NCBI RefSeq assembly: GCF_040096455.1
Contig: NZ_JBBMER010000006.1
Span: 138,841 to 202,840, forward strand
Direction of reading: 5' to 3'
Source: Lachnospira rogosae
GTDB taxonomy: Bacteria; Bacillota; Clostridia; Lachnospirales; Lachnospiraceae
DNA: 64,000 nucleotides
Shown in pieces: positions 26,821-35,387 of this stretch. Position 1 is the stretch's first letter. Each line of letters begins with the position of its first letter. The notes under the pieces were generated by a model. That model saw only the letters and a program-made list of their open reading frames with translations. It did no database searches and had not been told where the DNA came from. The position numbers and the translations under genes are program-made.

Positions 26821-29800
26821 ATGAAGAAAAATAAGTGGTATACAATAAGCGTGTTTATAATAATATGTGTATTGCTGAATCTGGCAGGAAAGTGTATTGC
26901 TGGGTATTTCAGGCTTCCATTATGGCTTGATTCACTAGGTACAGTTGCGGCCACTTATGTATGCGGACCGGTATGCGGTGTTATCGTTGGAGTTACTCTC
27001 AATATTCTTTATTCTATAATATATTCGTGGACATATGCCTGTTATGCCATAGTAAGTGTTTCTATAGCAGTTGTTGCTGGAATTTGCATAAGTAAGGATT
27101 ATATGAAAACACTGCTTGGTGCACTGACATCAAGCTTTTATATTGCACTTGTTTCGTGTTCTATTTCCGTGATTTTTAATTATATGTTTTTTAATGGTTA
27201 TACCAATAATATATGGGGTGATGGAGTTATTGAGTCGCTTTTGGGAATAGGATTTAATGATTTATTAAGTCACGTTGCAGGACAATTTTATATTGATTTT
27301 CCTGATAAGATCATAACTGTGCTTGCACTCTATATATTTGTAAGGTATGACAAGGGAAAGAACAGATTTGATAAAAGGATAATGACAGCCTGTATATATA
27401 TCGGGATAGCTGCTATGGCAGCAGTACAGCTTATAGAAGTTAATACACCTAAGTGCGTGTATGCAGCTTTTGATAACAGTAGGAATAACCAGAATAATAT
27501 AGAAGAAACACCGGATTATAATACTTATCTGCAGACAGTTTACGGAAGAGAAAACGGAATACCAGGCGGCTGTGCCAATGATATAGCACAGACTAATGAT
27601 GGAATACTATGGATAGGAACCTATGGTGGTTTATACAGGTATAATGGTACAGAGTTTAAATGGGTGGATGAATATGCCTCTGTTAAGACTGTAAACTGTC
27701 TGTATAAAGATGAAGAGGGCAGATTATGGATAGGAACCAATGATGGCGGCGTATCGATAATGATTGATGAAACAATCATAAATGTTGTATCAGAAAAGGA
27801 GGGATTATCAGCTGATTCCGTAAAGTGTATAACACAGGGTTCTGATGGTGATTACTATATTGGTACGACAGGTGCTATGTCAATAGTTTCTCTTGCAGAT
27901 GGATTAACAGTTAAAAGCTATATAGATGATATAAAATATGCTGTAAGTGCAGACTCTGATAAGAATGGTAACATAGCAGTTGTCAGCGATAATGGACAGC
28001 TAAGTATTGTAAAAAATGCAGCAGTTATTTCAGAATATAGTGCATCAGATGGTGGAAGATATACAACGTGTTCATTCGATGATGCCGGTATGCTTTATGT
28101 GGGAACATCAAAAGGAAATATAGATAAATATGAATATGATTTATATAATAACGCTTATGTACTTAAGGAAAGTGTAAGCTGTAATGAGCTTAATAATATT
28201 AAAGGAATATATTTTGTAGATAACACATTAACCGAAAATGCCACACTTTTTGTATGTGCAGATAATGGTATAGGATATTATGACAGCCAGAATCGATTTA
28301 TAAACATTGATACAGGCAGCTTTAATAATTCAATAGATCATATGACAGCAGATTATCAGGGAAATCTCTGGTTTACATCATCAAGACTTGGGCTGTTAAG
28401 ATTAAGCAGATCAGCGTTTACACAGCTTAATTATGAACATACCGATGAAAAGCTGGTTGTAAACACTGTGACAATGTGGAATGGAAATTATTATATAGGT
28501 ACAGATAGTGGAATTGCCGTTTCATACGCAGCTGCAGGTAGTATTTTGGCTAATGGTGATTATATTCAAAAGCAGGACAGCTCTGTGAATGAGCTTGTGA
28601 ATAAATTTGTAAAAGAGCTTGATAACGTAAGAATAAGGTGCATAACAACGGACAGTAAAAATAATATGTGGATATGCACAACAGGCAAAGGAATATATGA
28701 GGTTACATATAGTGGTGAAATTATAAGATATGATGAGAATAACGGACTAAGTGGAAACAGATACAGGACTATAACAGAGTTAAGTGATAATACAATGCTT
28801 GCAGCAGGTGATACAGGACTTAGTTATATTGTAGATGAAGCTGTCATTGGCAATATAGGTTATTCTATGAAAAACAGTAAGGTTTTATGTACACTTGAAA
28901 CAGATATACAAGATTATGGAAGAGTTATACTTGCAGGAACAGATGGCAATGGAATAGAAGTTATTAGTGATGGAAGAGTAATAGATAATTATGATAAGGA
29001 TGATGGTCTTAGCTCAGCGGTTATATTAAGAATGGTAAAGGATGCTTCTGGCGAGGGTGTATTCATAGTAACAAGTAACAGTCTGTGTTATATGGATAAG
29101 ACAGGCATTATAAGAATATTGGATAATTTTCCTTACTATAATAATTACAATGTAGTTAATGGGAACAATGATAATCTTTTTGTGCTGGGCTCAGCCGGAA
29201 TATATGTTGTTGATAAGAGTGCCTTACTTTCTGGAAAAGAACTTGATTATAAGCTGCTTAATGGGGATTGCGGACTTGAAAATGCATTAACACCAAATGC
29301 ATGGGATTATATTGATGTGAATAATAATCTGTACATGTCAACAGATGATGGTGTAATGATAGTCAATCTCAATGATTATAGTGCCAGAATAAGATCATAT
29401 CGTATACAGATGAAGTCCGTAAAGGTAGATGGAGAAAGTCTCAGGGTAAAAAGAGGGGAAGAGCTTTATATTGACAGCAAAGCACAGATGATAGAGATGT
29501 TCCCAGAGATTATAAACTATTCTGTTAATACACCTTATGTAAGCATATATCTGGAAGGGTATGATGCCGAACCGAGGATAATATTGCAAAGTGATCTAAC
29601 TAATATAATATATATGAACATACCTGTAGGCACATATACATTTCATTTGTCAGTTCTTGATGAAAATGGCAGGGTGCCAATATCTGAAAACACATATACA
29701 ATTATTAAGGAAGCAAAGATATATGACTATTGGTGGTTTAAGGTGTATATGGTCGGAATATTTGCACTTACAGTTGCATATCTTACGTGGATAATATTCC

Positions 29801-30474
29801 ATACACAGATTAAAAGAACCCTTGATTTTCAGAAGAAAGAGCTCGAATTCGTAAAGAAACAGCTTGAGATGGGAAATGAAACAGTTCTTACTATTGCAAG
29901 GACTGTTGATGCAAAGGATGTTAATACAAGCCAACATTCACTAAGAGTATCTGAGTATTCAGTTATGATAGCAAAGGAGCTTGGATATAGTGATGAAGAA
30001 TGTGAAAACCTTAGAAAAGCGGCACTGCTTCACGATATAGGAAAGATAGGTATTCCAGACAGAATACTTAACAAACCTGAAAGACTTACAGATGAAGAAT
30101 ATGCCATTATGAAATCACATGTTGAAAAAGGAGCGGAAATACTTAAAAGCTTTACCCTTGTTAACCATGTTGAGGAAGGAGCACTTTATCATCATGAGAG
30201 ATATGATGGAAAAGGATATATGCATGGTCTTAAGGGGGAAGAGATACCGCTTAATGCAAGAATTATCGGAATAGCAGATACATTTGATGCCATGACAGCT
30301 AACAGAGTGTATAGAAAGAAGCTTAATAAGGACTATGTTTTAGGGGAAATACGAAGAGGCAGCGGCACACAGGTTGACCCAAAGCTTGTGGATATTATGC
30401 TTAGACTTATTGATAGTGGCAGGATAGACATTGATAATCTGTATAAGGATGGTGAAGCAGATGAAGATAAGTAA
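26821..30474 (+). CDS. Multidomain membrane sensor: ECF-like, beta-propeller, HD-GYP
   Basis: Protein of 1217 residues. Residues about 1-185 form a membrane domain resembling the substrate-binding S component of ECF transporters (LPLWLDSLGTVAATYVCGP, VGVTLNILYSIIY). After another helix (about 190-215) come two-component-regulator propeller repeats (such as DGILWIGTYGGLYRYNG and GRLWIGTNDGGVS), a Y_Y_Y-like module (about 880-965), a transmembrane helix (about 975-1000), a coiled linker and an HD-GYP domain (HDIGKIGIPD, HHERYDGKGY; the P of GYP is Met). It probably controls c-di-GMP hydrolysis in response to an outside ligand. It overlaps the BMP gene. Confidence 0.85.
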   Translation: MKKNKWYTISVFIIICVLLNLAGKCIAGYFRLPLWLDSLGTVAATYVCGPVCGVIVGVTLNILYSIIYSWTYACYAIVSVSIAVVAGICISKDYMKTLLGALTSSFYIALVSCSISVIFNYMFFNGYTNNIWGDGVIESLLGIGFNDLLSHVAGQFYIDFPDKIITVLALYIFVRYDKGKNRFDKRIMTACIYIGIAAMAAVQLIEVNTPKCVYAAFDNSRNNQNNIEETPDYNTYLQTVYGRENGIPGGCANDIAQTNDGILWIGTYGGLYRYNGTEFKWVDEYASVKTVNCLYKDEEGRLWIGTNDGGVSIMIDETIINVVSEKEGLSADSVKCITQGSDGDYYIGTTGAMSIVSLADGLTVKSYIDDIKYAVSADSDKNGNIAVVSDNGQLSIVKNAAVISEYSASDGGRYTTCSFDDAGMLYVGTSKGNIDKYEYDLYNNAYVLKESVSCNELNNIKGIYFVDNTLTENATLFVCADNGIGYYDSQNRFINIDTGSFNNSIDHMTADYQGNLWFTSSRLGLLRLSRSAFTQLNYEHTDEKLVVNTVTMWNGNYYIGTDSGIAVSYAAAGSILANGDYIQKQDSSVNELVNKFVKELDNVRIRCITTDSKNNMWICTTGKGIYEVTYSGEIIRYDENNGLSGNRYRTITELSDNTMLAAGDTGLSYIVDEAVIGNIGYSMKNSKVLCTLETDIQDYGRVILAGTDGNGIEVISDGRVIDNYDKDDGLSSAVILRMVKDASGEGVFIVTSNSLCYMDKTGIIRILDNFPYYNNYNVVNGNNDNLFVLGSAGIYVVDKSALLSGKELDYKLLNGDCGLENALTPNAWDYIDVNNNLYMSTDDGVMIVNLNDYSARIRSYRIQMKSVKVDGESLRVKRGEELYIDSKAQMIEMFPEIINYSVNTPYVSIYLEGYDAEPRIILQSDLTNIIYMNIPVGTYTFHLSVLDENGRVPISENTYTIIKEAKIYDYWWFKVYMVGIFALTVAYLTWIIFHTQIKRTLDFQKKELEFVKKQLEMGNETVLTIARTVDAKDVNTSQHSLRVSEYSVMIAKELGYSDEECENLRKAALLHDIGKIGIPDRILNKPERLTDEEYAIMKSHVEKGAEILKSFTLVNHVEEGALYHHERYDGKGYMHGLKGEEIPLNARIIGIADTFDAMTANRVYRKKLNKDYVLGEIRRGSGTQVDPKLVDIMLRLIDSGRIDIDNLYKDGEADEDK

Positions 30475-31702
30475 TATTAAGAAAATATCCGGCAGGGTAT
30501 TGTCTTATATAGTAAGCAGGGAGAGTATCATAACTCTTATAACATGTGTTGCAGTAAGCATCATCATAGGTGCCTGTATGGTTTATTCAAGAAAAGATGA
30601 AGATAAGAGCATCAAGGTAGGGATAATATATGTAGGTGATGCAAGTACTGCATATACAGACAATTTCATAGAGGCACTTGCTGACATTAAGGAAGAGTAT
30701 GGCGATAAGGTAGAAGTTATGCATATGTATAATGTTGCCGAGGGAACAGAAAGAGAATATCTTGAAAGACTTGTAAATGCAGGCTGTAATCTGATATTTT
30801 CTACAAGCTATAACTATGGTGAAACAACTAAGGAGCTGGCTGGCAGGTATCCAGATGTGCAGTTTTGCATGGCAACCGGCTCTAACGCTAACGAGGAGCC
30901 ATACTATGCTAATTATCATACATTTATGGGTGCTATATATGAAGGAAGATATGTAGCAGGAGTTGCGGCAGGCATAAAACTGAAGGAGCTTATATCAGAA
31001 GGGATAATAACAGAAAATGAGGCTAAGATAGGATATGTTGCAGCGTATCCTAATGCGGAGGTTATATCAGGATATACAGCTTTTTTGCTTGGAGCAAGAT
31101 CAGTTGTGGGGAATACTACCATGACGGTAAAGTACACATATAAGTGGAATGATTATCGTACTGAAAAGAAGTATGCAAGAGAACTCATAAATGAGAAGTG
31201 TGTTATTATATCACAGCATTCAGATACAGCAGGACCAGCGACTGCCTGTGAGGAAACATCCTCAGATGTACCTGTTTTTAATGTGAGCTATAACCAGAGT
31301 ATGTTTGATGTAGCACCAACTACATATCTTACGGGGTGTAAGATTAACTGGAAGCCATATATGAAGGCTGCCGTTGATGCAGTTCTTAATGGAAAGGTGG
31401 TAGAAAAGAACATCAGAGGTAATATACATGGTAATGATGTGGGAGCCGGCTTTGATGAAGGCTGGGTTTCAATGCTTGAGTTTAATGATATTGTTGTGGC
31501 AGATGGCACTAAGGAAATGGTAGCAGATGTTATCGAGCAGTTTAAGAAGGATAGGCTTACTGTGTTTAAAGGTGACTACATAGGCGTAAATACTGACAAT
31601 CCAAATGATATCATAGACCTTAGTGAAGGCTTTGTGGAAAATAAAGACAGCTCAGCACCATCGTTTAACTATATATTAAAGGACATTATTACGATAGAGT
31701 AA
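30461..31702 (+). CDS. BMP/PnrA-like substrate-binding protein
   Basis: Extracytoplasmic binding protein of 413 residues. ATG 30,461 overlaps the sensor gene by 14 bp. The N-terminus has a hydrophobic segment ending IIIGAC, giving a possible lipobox with Cys39. The core shows the BMP family pattern: VGIIYVGDA, FSTSYNYG, FMGAIYEGRYVAGVAAG, IGYVAAYP and a DVGAGFDEGWV end. BMP proteins usually bind purine nucleosides and accompany ABC permeases; no permease is present, so it may deliver ligand to the overlapping sensor. Confidence 0.85.
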   Translation: MKISNIKKISGRVLSYIVSRESIITLITCVAVSIIIGACMVYSRKDEDKSIKVGIIYVGDASTAYTDNFIEALADIKEEYGDKVEVMHMYNVAEGTEREYLERLVNAGCNLIFSTSYNYGETTKELAGRYPDVQFCMATGSNANEEPYYANYHTFMGAIYEGRYVAGVAAGIKLKELISEGIITENEAKIGYVAAYPNAEVISGYTAFLLGARSVVGNTTMTVKYTYKWNDYRTEKKYARELINEKCVIISQHSDTAGPATACEETSSDVPVFNVSYNQSMFDVAPTTYLTGCKINWKPYMKAAVDAVLNGKVVEKNIRGNIHGNDVGAGFDEGWVSMLEFNDIVVADGTKEMVADVIEQFKKDRLTVFKGDYIGVNTDNPNDIIDLSEGFVENKDSSAPSFNYILKDIITIE

Positions 31703-31767
31703 AAATACATTATTACGCATTATTACAATAGTACATTATTACGACATTATTACAATAGAGTAAAAAC
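31681..31767 (+). repeat. Short tandem duplication at the BMP gene end
   Basis: The last codons plus stop (GACATTATTACGATAGAGTA) recur at 31,742-31,761 with one change, with further ACATTATTAC units between. It looks like local replication slippage. Confidence 0.6.
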
Positions 31768-31769
31768 AC

Positions 31770-31799
31770 TTGACTGTACAGCTTTTTATATGATAGAAT
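31770..31799 (+). promoter_or_regulatory. Promoter before the DUF2798 gene
   Basis: TTGACT (31,770) and TAGAAT (31,794), spacer 18 bp. The resulting leader of about 90 nt contains the sequestering hairpin described next. Confidence 0.65.
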
Positions 31800-31834
31800 A
31801 TGCAGGCTTTAAATGGTTTTATTGGAAACGAAAC

Positions 31835-31896
31835 ATCCTCCTGGATGATAACGAACAACACATTGAGTTAAGTTATCATTAAGGAGGATTTTTTTT
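31835..31896 (+). promoter_or_regulatory. Terminator-like hairpin that sequesters the ribosome binding site
   Basis: ATCCTCCTGGATGATAAC (31,835-31,852) pairs with GTTATCATTAAGGAGGAT (31,872-31,889) except for two central bases. The 3' arm contains the AAGGAGG of the next gene and is followed directly by eight T residues and the ATG at 31,897. The structure can act as an intrinsic terminator and hide the ribosome binding site, so expression should depend on its opening. The ligand or trigger is unknown. Confidence 0.8.
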
Positions 31897-32376
31897 ATGC
31901 CCAAAAACAAATTTCAGGACGTAGTATTCACAATTATTATGGCAGCTATTATGGTGTACGGGATGGTTGTTTATAATATAGCTCTTAACACAGGAATAGT
32001 TGATGGAACAACTTTTATTGCAGCATTACACGAGTTACCAATAATGGTGCCAGTTGCTTTCATTCTTGAGTTCTTTATAGTTGGAAGGCTGGCAAGGCTG
32101 CTGTCATTTACTGTTATGAAGCCAACAGACAGACCACAGTTTATCACATATGCAATATCTATATGTATATGCTGTATCATGTGTCCTGTTATGAGTCTTG
32201 TTGCAACAATACTTTTTAAGGAACCATCTTTTGGTATGTGGGTTAAGACATGGGCTATGAATTTCCCTATGGCAATACTTTATCAGATGTTTTACTGTGG
32301 ACCATTTGTACGTCTTATCTTCAGAGCAATATTTGAAAGAAAAGACAGCAGGCAGAAAGAAGCCATAGAAGCATAA
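31897..32376 (+). CDS. DUF2798 family membrane protein
   Basis: Membrane protein of 159 residues with four predicted helices (about 9-30, 45-70, 87-110 and 122-145). It matches DUF2798 as I know it: FQDVVFTIIMAAIMVYGMVVYN and the repeated NFPMAILYQMFYCGPFVR-type half. Function unknown. The ribosome binding site sits in a terminator-like hairpin, so expression is conditional. Neighbours are a TauE-type exporter and a MarR regulator, hinting at a small-molecule stress response. Confidence 0.8.
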   Translation: MPKNKFQDVVFTIIMAAIMVYGMVVYNIALNTGIVDGTTFIAALHELPIMVPVAFILEFFIVGRLARLLSFTVMKPTDRPQFITYAISICICCIMCPVMSLVATILFKEPSFGMWVKTWAMNFPMAILYQMFYCGPFVRLIFRAIFERKDSRQKEAIEA

Positions 32377-32425
32377 TTCCTGCTGCGTTAGTACAGCATT
32401 TATTGTGATATTTAATCTTGTGATA

Positions 32426-33205
32426 TTATCCAAGGTATGAGAAAAGCATAACCACTATGCCTAGTATAACAAGTATGACTCCTGTTGCACGGTTAAGTGT
32501 TTCAGGAGTAGCTTTGTTTGCAAAGATAGCTGCTATTCTTGCCCATATAAGTGTAAATACGATACATAATAGCCACACAGTTATATCAGGTATTCCACCA
32601 ATCGCAAAGTGTGATACAGCGCCTGTGAGTGCTGTAAAAGTCATAATAAATACACTTGTTCCGACAGCAGTTTTCAGCTCATATCCAAGAACAGAGGTAA
32701 GTATAAGCAGCATCATCATACCACCGCCGGCACCGATGAAGCCACATATAAAGCCGATTAATACGCCGCATACAACTGATTGTATGGCACGTTTCTTAGC
32801 AGACACACCCTCCATGGCTTCCTTTGTAGTCATAACAGGTCTTATGATGAATTTAATTCCAAGAAGAAATGTCATAAATACAGAGAAGCTGCCCATTGTA
32901 GCTGATGGAACAAGGCTTGATACATAGCTTCCTACAACAGTGAATATAAGAACACTGACCATCATAATAAGTCCGTTTTTAATGTCTAGATTCTTGTTTT
33001 TTCCATATGTATATGCTGATATGGCACTGGCAAGCACATCAGAAGAAAGTGCAATGCCGACAGCCATATAAGGATCCATTCCTAAAAATGTAATGAGCAT
33101 AGGGCTGATTACAGCAGCGGCACTCATACCGGCAAATCCAGTACCAAGACCGGCACCCATACCTGCAAAAAAAGTTACAATAATAGTTAAAAATAATGAT
33201 GACAT
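32426..33205 (-). CDS. TauE/SafE family sulfite/anion exporter
   Basis: Membrane transporter of 259 residues with about eight helices arranged as two repeated halves, marked by GAGLGTGFAGMSAAAVISP and GFICGFIGAGGGMMMLLILT. Family members export sulfite, sulfoacetate and related organosulfur anions. The start has AAGGAGG. The transcript leader contains two 55-nt repeats that each carry a copy of the ribosome binding site. It lies downstream of, and in the same direction as, the MarR gene (gap 177 bp) and probably belongs to its regulon. Confidence 0.88.
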   Translation of the reverse strand: MSSLFLTIIVTFFAGMGAGLGTGFAGMSAAAVISPMLITFLGMDPYMAVGIALSSDVLASAISAYTYGKNKNLDIKNGLIMMVSVLIFTVVGSYVSSLVPSATMGSFSVFMTFLLGIKFIIRPVMTTKEAMEGVSAKKRAIQSVVCGVLIGFICGFIGAGGGMMMLLILTSVLGYELKTAVGTSVFIMTFTALTGAVSHFAIGGIPDITVWLLCIVFTLIWARIAAIFANKATPETLNRATGVILVILGIVVMLFSYLG

Positions 33206-33213
33206 AATTTATA

Positions 33214-33333
33214 TACCTCCTTGTTTTGCGAAGCAAAATGCGACTGCCCATGCAGGGGCAGAGGTATTTACCTCCTTGTTTTGCAAAGCAAAATGCGACT
33301 GCTCATGCAGGAGCAGAGGTATTTACCTCTTTT
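33214..33333 (-). repeat. Two and a bit 55-bp tandem repeats in the tauE leader
   Basis: Units start at 33,214 and 33,269, with a truncated third at 33,324. Each has two hairpins: TTTTGC/GCAAAA and CTGCCC/GGGCAG. In the second unit the latter becomes CTGCTC/GAGCAG, a compensatory change; the other difference is in a loop. On the transcribed minus strand each unit ends in AAGGAGGTA, and the unit start TACCTC can pair with GAGGTA. Confidence 0.85.
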
Positions 33334-33382
33334 CTGTGCACAATTCTAATAAAAATAGTTTGGTGTCAGGTGCACACCGACC

Positions 33383-33814
33383 CTAGTTGTCTTCAAGTAT
33401 CTTATCAAGATTAGCTTCTATCTGTTTCATACCCGAAAAAAAAGCCTCTTTAGTGGCAGTGTCCATATTATCAAAAAGATGTTCAAGAAAATCTTTCTGT
33501 AAAACCTGACCTTCTTTAATTATTTCCTCTGCCGCAGGTGTGCATATGAGCTGTGTTTTCCTTCTGTCACCTTTGGTTTCTTTTCGTATGATATAACCAT
33601 CACACACAAGCCTGTCAACATTGACAGAAACAAGATTAGCTTTGATTTTTCTTACCTCCACAATATCTCTTGCAGTTGTATATTCTGGATTATTTGCAAG
33701 AAACATAAGAATATCGAAAGCTGTCTGTGGAAGATTAAACTTATGTAAAAGCGGTTTGCATACTGAGTTATATGCAAGATTGATTTTTTGTGCGAATTCA
33801 ATTCCTGAGTTCAT
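33383..33814 (-). CDS. MarR family transcriptional regulator
   Basis: Winged-helix dimeric regulator of 143 residues. The DNA-binding core shows LPQTAFDILMFL, TARDIVEVRKIKANLVSVNVDRL as recognition region and the wing IIRKETKGDRRKTQL. MarR proteins usually repress themselves and a neighbouring exporter and are released by small molecules. A 12-bp palindrome overlaps its promoter. AAGGAGG precedes the start. Probable targets are itself and the TauE gene downstream. Confidence 0.9.
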   Translation of the reverse strand: MNSGIEFAQKINLAYNSVCKPLLHKFNLPQTAFDILMFLANNPEYTTARDIVEVRKIKANLVSVNVDRLVCDGYIIRKETKGDRRKTQLICTPAAEEIIKEGQVLQKDFLEHLFDNMDTATKEAFFSGMKQIEANLDKILEDN

Positions 33815-33863
33815 AAGAGAGTCAGCCTCCTTGTAGTGAAATATAAATTACAAAAATGAATAA

Positions 33864-33906
33864 TTCAAATTTGAAGTATTATAACACGTTTATATTGATA
33901 AGTAAA
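33864..33906 (-). promoter_or_regulatory. marR promoter with palindromic operator
   Basis: On the minus strand TTTACT (33,906-33,901) and TATAAT (33,883-33,878) have a 17-bp spacer. The palindrome TTCAAATTTGAA (33,864-33,875) lies just downstream of the -10, a good place for autorepression. Confidence 0.65.
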
Positions 33907-34002
33907 GAGCGTAAATGCAGTTTTAGATTTGTACAGTTTTGCTTTATTTATTAGCTTTTTTATGTTTTTTATCTTCAATATAGTGCATTTCGTAATGACG
34001 GG

Positions 34003-34127
34003 TGCTATACTTACTTACAACAAAAATATGCGCACACCTGACACAGATTCGATATGCGTAAAAACACGCAGAAATGGAGATTAGTGTGAAAAATAGGATT
34101 TTTCACACGCAAGAATGGGAGATTATT
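34003..34127 (+). promoter_or_regulatory. Extended -10 promoter and hairpin leader of D-lactate dehydrogenase
   Basis: TGCTATACT (34,003-34,011) is an extended -10 element without a good -35. The transcript would carry module Y (34,031-34,086; TGCGT/ACGCA stem) and then module X (34,085-34,109, perfect GTGTGAAAAA/TTTTTCACAC with a 5-nt loop), ending CGCAAGAATGGGAGATTATT before the ATG. Order is Y-X here but X-Y at pfk and 19,715. Confidence 0.65.
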
Positions 34128-35108
34128 ATGAAAATATTTTTTTATGCCCTTAGGGAATATGATGAGAAGAAATATGTTGAGAAATTCGCAGAGCAGTATT
34201 CATTTGAGTATGGTTTTACATCAGATTATCCTTCAATGGATAATGTAGAACTGGCTGAAGGCTATGATGCAATATCAATAATAACCAATCCCATGTACCC
34301 GGAAATACTTAATGCATTTCATAAGAAGGGAGTTAAGTACATATCAACAAGAAGCATAGGTTATGAGCATATTGATATTAAGTATGCACATTCAATAGGT
34401 ATGAGAGCAGCCCACGTAGTGTATTCACCAAATAGTGTTGCGAATTATGCGATTATGCTTATGCTTATGGCCTGTCGCAATATGCCTTGGATAATGAAAA
34501 AAGCGGATTGTCAGGACTACTCATTAAAGGGAAAAGTCGGAAAAGAATTATCAACATCAACAGTTGGAATAATAGGAACGGGTAATATAGGTAAGACGGT
34601 GGTTAAGCATTTATCTGGCTTTGGATGCCGTATATTAGCATATTCATGTTATGAGGATGAAGAAGTGAAAAAGTATGCAGAGTATGTAAGCTTTGATGAA
34701 CTTCTTACGAATTCAGATATTATAACATTACACGTTCCTGGAAATGCTGAAAATACACATCTTATTGATGAGGCAGCATTTAAGAAAATGAAGGATGGAG
34801 TAATAATAGTCAATACAGCCAGAGGCCTTATAGTGGATACACAGGCACTTATAGCTGCATTAAAGAGTGGAAAGGTAGGATTTGCCGCACTTGATACTTT
34901 TGAGGGAGAGGCAGGCTTATACTATCTTAATAAGGAAACTGAAAAGCTTGATAATGACAATATGGCAGTTTTAAAGAGCTTTCCTAATGTAATACTCTCA
35001 CCTCATATGGCATTCTATACAGAGCAGGCGGTGTCCGATATGGTTGAGAATTCAATAAAGGGAATACTAGGTTTGGAAAATGGTGACAATAGTCTGGAGG
35101 TTATGTAG
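34128..35108 (+). CDS. ldhA: D-lactate dehydrogenase (D-2-hydroxyacid dehydrogenase family)
   Basis: Reduces pyruvate to D-lactate with NADH, regenerating NAD+ in fermentation. It has 326 residues starting at ATG 34,128 (GGGAG upstream). It shows the NAD-binding TVGIIGTGNIGKTV, the catalytic Arg in NTARGLIVD, the Glu region DTFEGEAGLYY and the His in LSPHMAFYT. These residues and the overall length fit D-LDH/VanH better than phosphoglycerate dehydrogenase. The leader has hairpins shared with pfk, so two glycolytic/fermentative genes may be co-regulated. Confidence 0.9.
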   Translation: MKIFFYALREYDEKKYVEKFAEQYSFEYGFTSDYPSMDNVELAEGYDAISIITNPMYPEILNAFHKKGVKYISTRSIGYEHIDIKYAHSIGMRAAHVVYSPNSVANYAIMLMLMACRNMPWIMKKADCQDYSLKGKVGKELSTSTVGIIGTGNIGKTVVKHLSGFGCRILAYSCYEDEEVKKYAEYVSFDELLTNSDIITLHVPGNAENTHLIDEAAFKKMKDGVIIVNTARGLIVDTQALIAALKSGKVGFAALDTFEGEAGLYYLNKETEKLDNDNMAVLKSFPNVILSPHMAFYTEQAVSDMVENSIKGILGLENGDNSLEVM

Positions 35109-35211
35109 TTTTAACAGCCGGATGTGATAAGGGTAAAAATGAATTCCTGAAATTTTGTTTTTGGCATAGTAAGCCCTCCTTATAAAAATAATAAAAAGTT
35201 TCATATAAACA

Positions 35212-35256
35212 CAAAAATGTCGCCTATCCGTCTGACAATGGATAAGCGACATTTTA
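35212..35256 (+). terminator. Intrinsic terminator after ldhA
   Basis: AAAATGTCGC with GCGACATTTT plus inner TATCC/GGATA pairing and A/T tracts on both sides. Confidence 0.85.
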
Positions 35257-35305
35257 TGTCATATTTATTTTATCAAGTATTGGGAATTTGACTTGCTATT
35301 TTGTG

Positions 35306-35334
35306 TTGGTGTATGTAGTAAAATAGTGTATAAT
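35306..35334 (+). promoter_or_regulatory. Promoter of the oxidoreductase gene
   Basis: TTGGTG (35,306) and TATAAT (35,329), spacer 17 bp, about 54 bp before the start codon. Confidence 0.55.
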
Positions 35335-35387
35335 TATTAACAAGATATGAATGTGAAATGCAATTATGTTATTAGGAGGAAAATGAT

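Noticed and set aside
33214..33333. CRISPR-like array
   Set aside because: Only two full units, no spacers of differing sequence and no cas genes; the unit itself is the repeat.
33093..33414. Open frames on + covering the 55-bp repeats
   Set aside because: They arise from the tandem repeat and from the antisense of tauE; no start signals.
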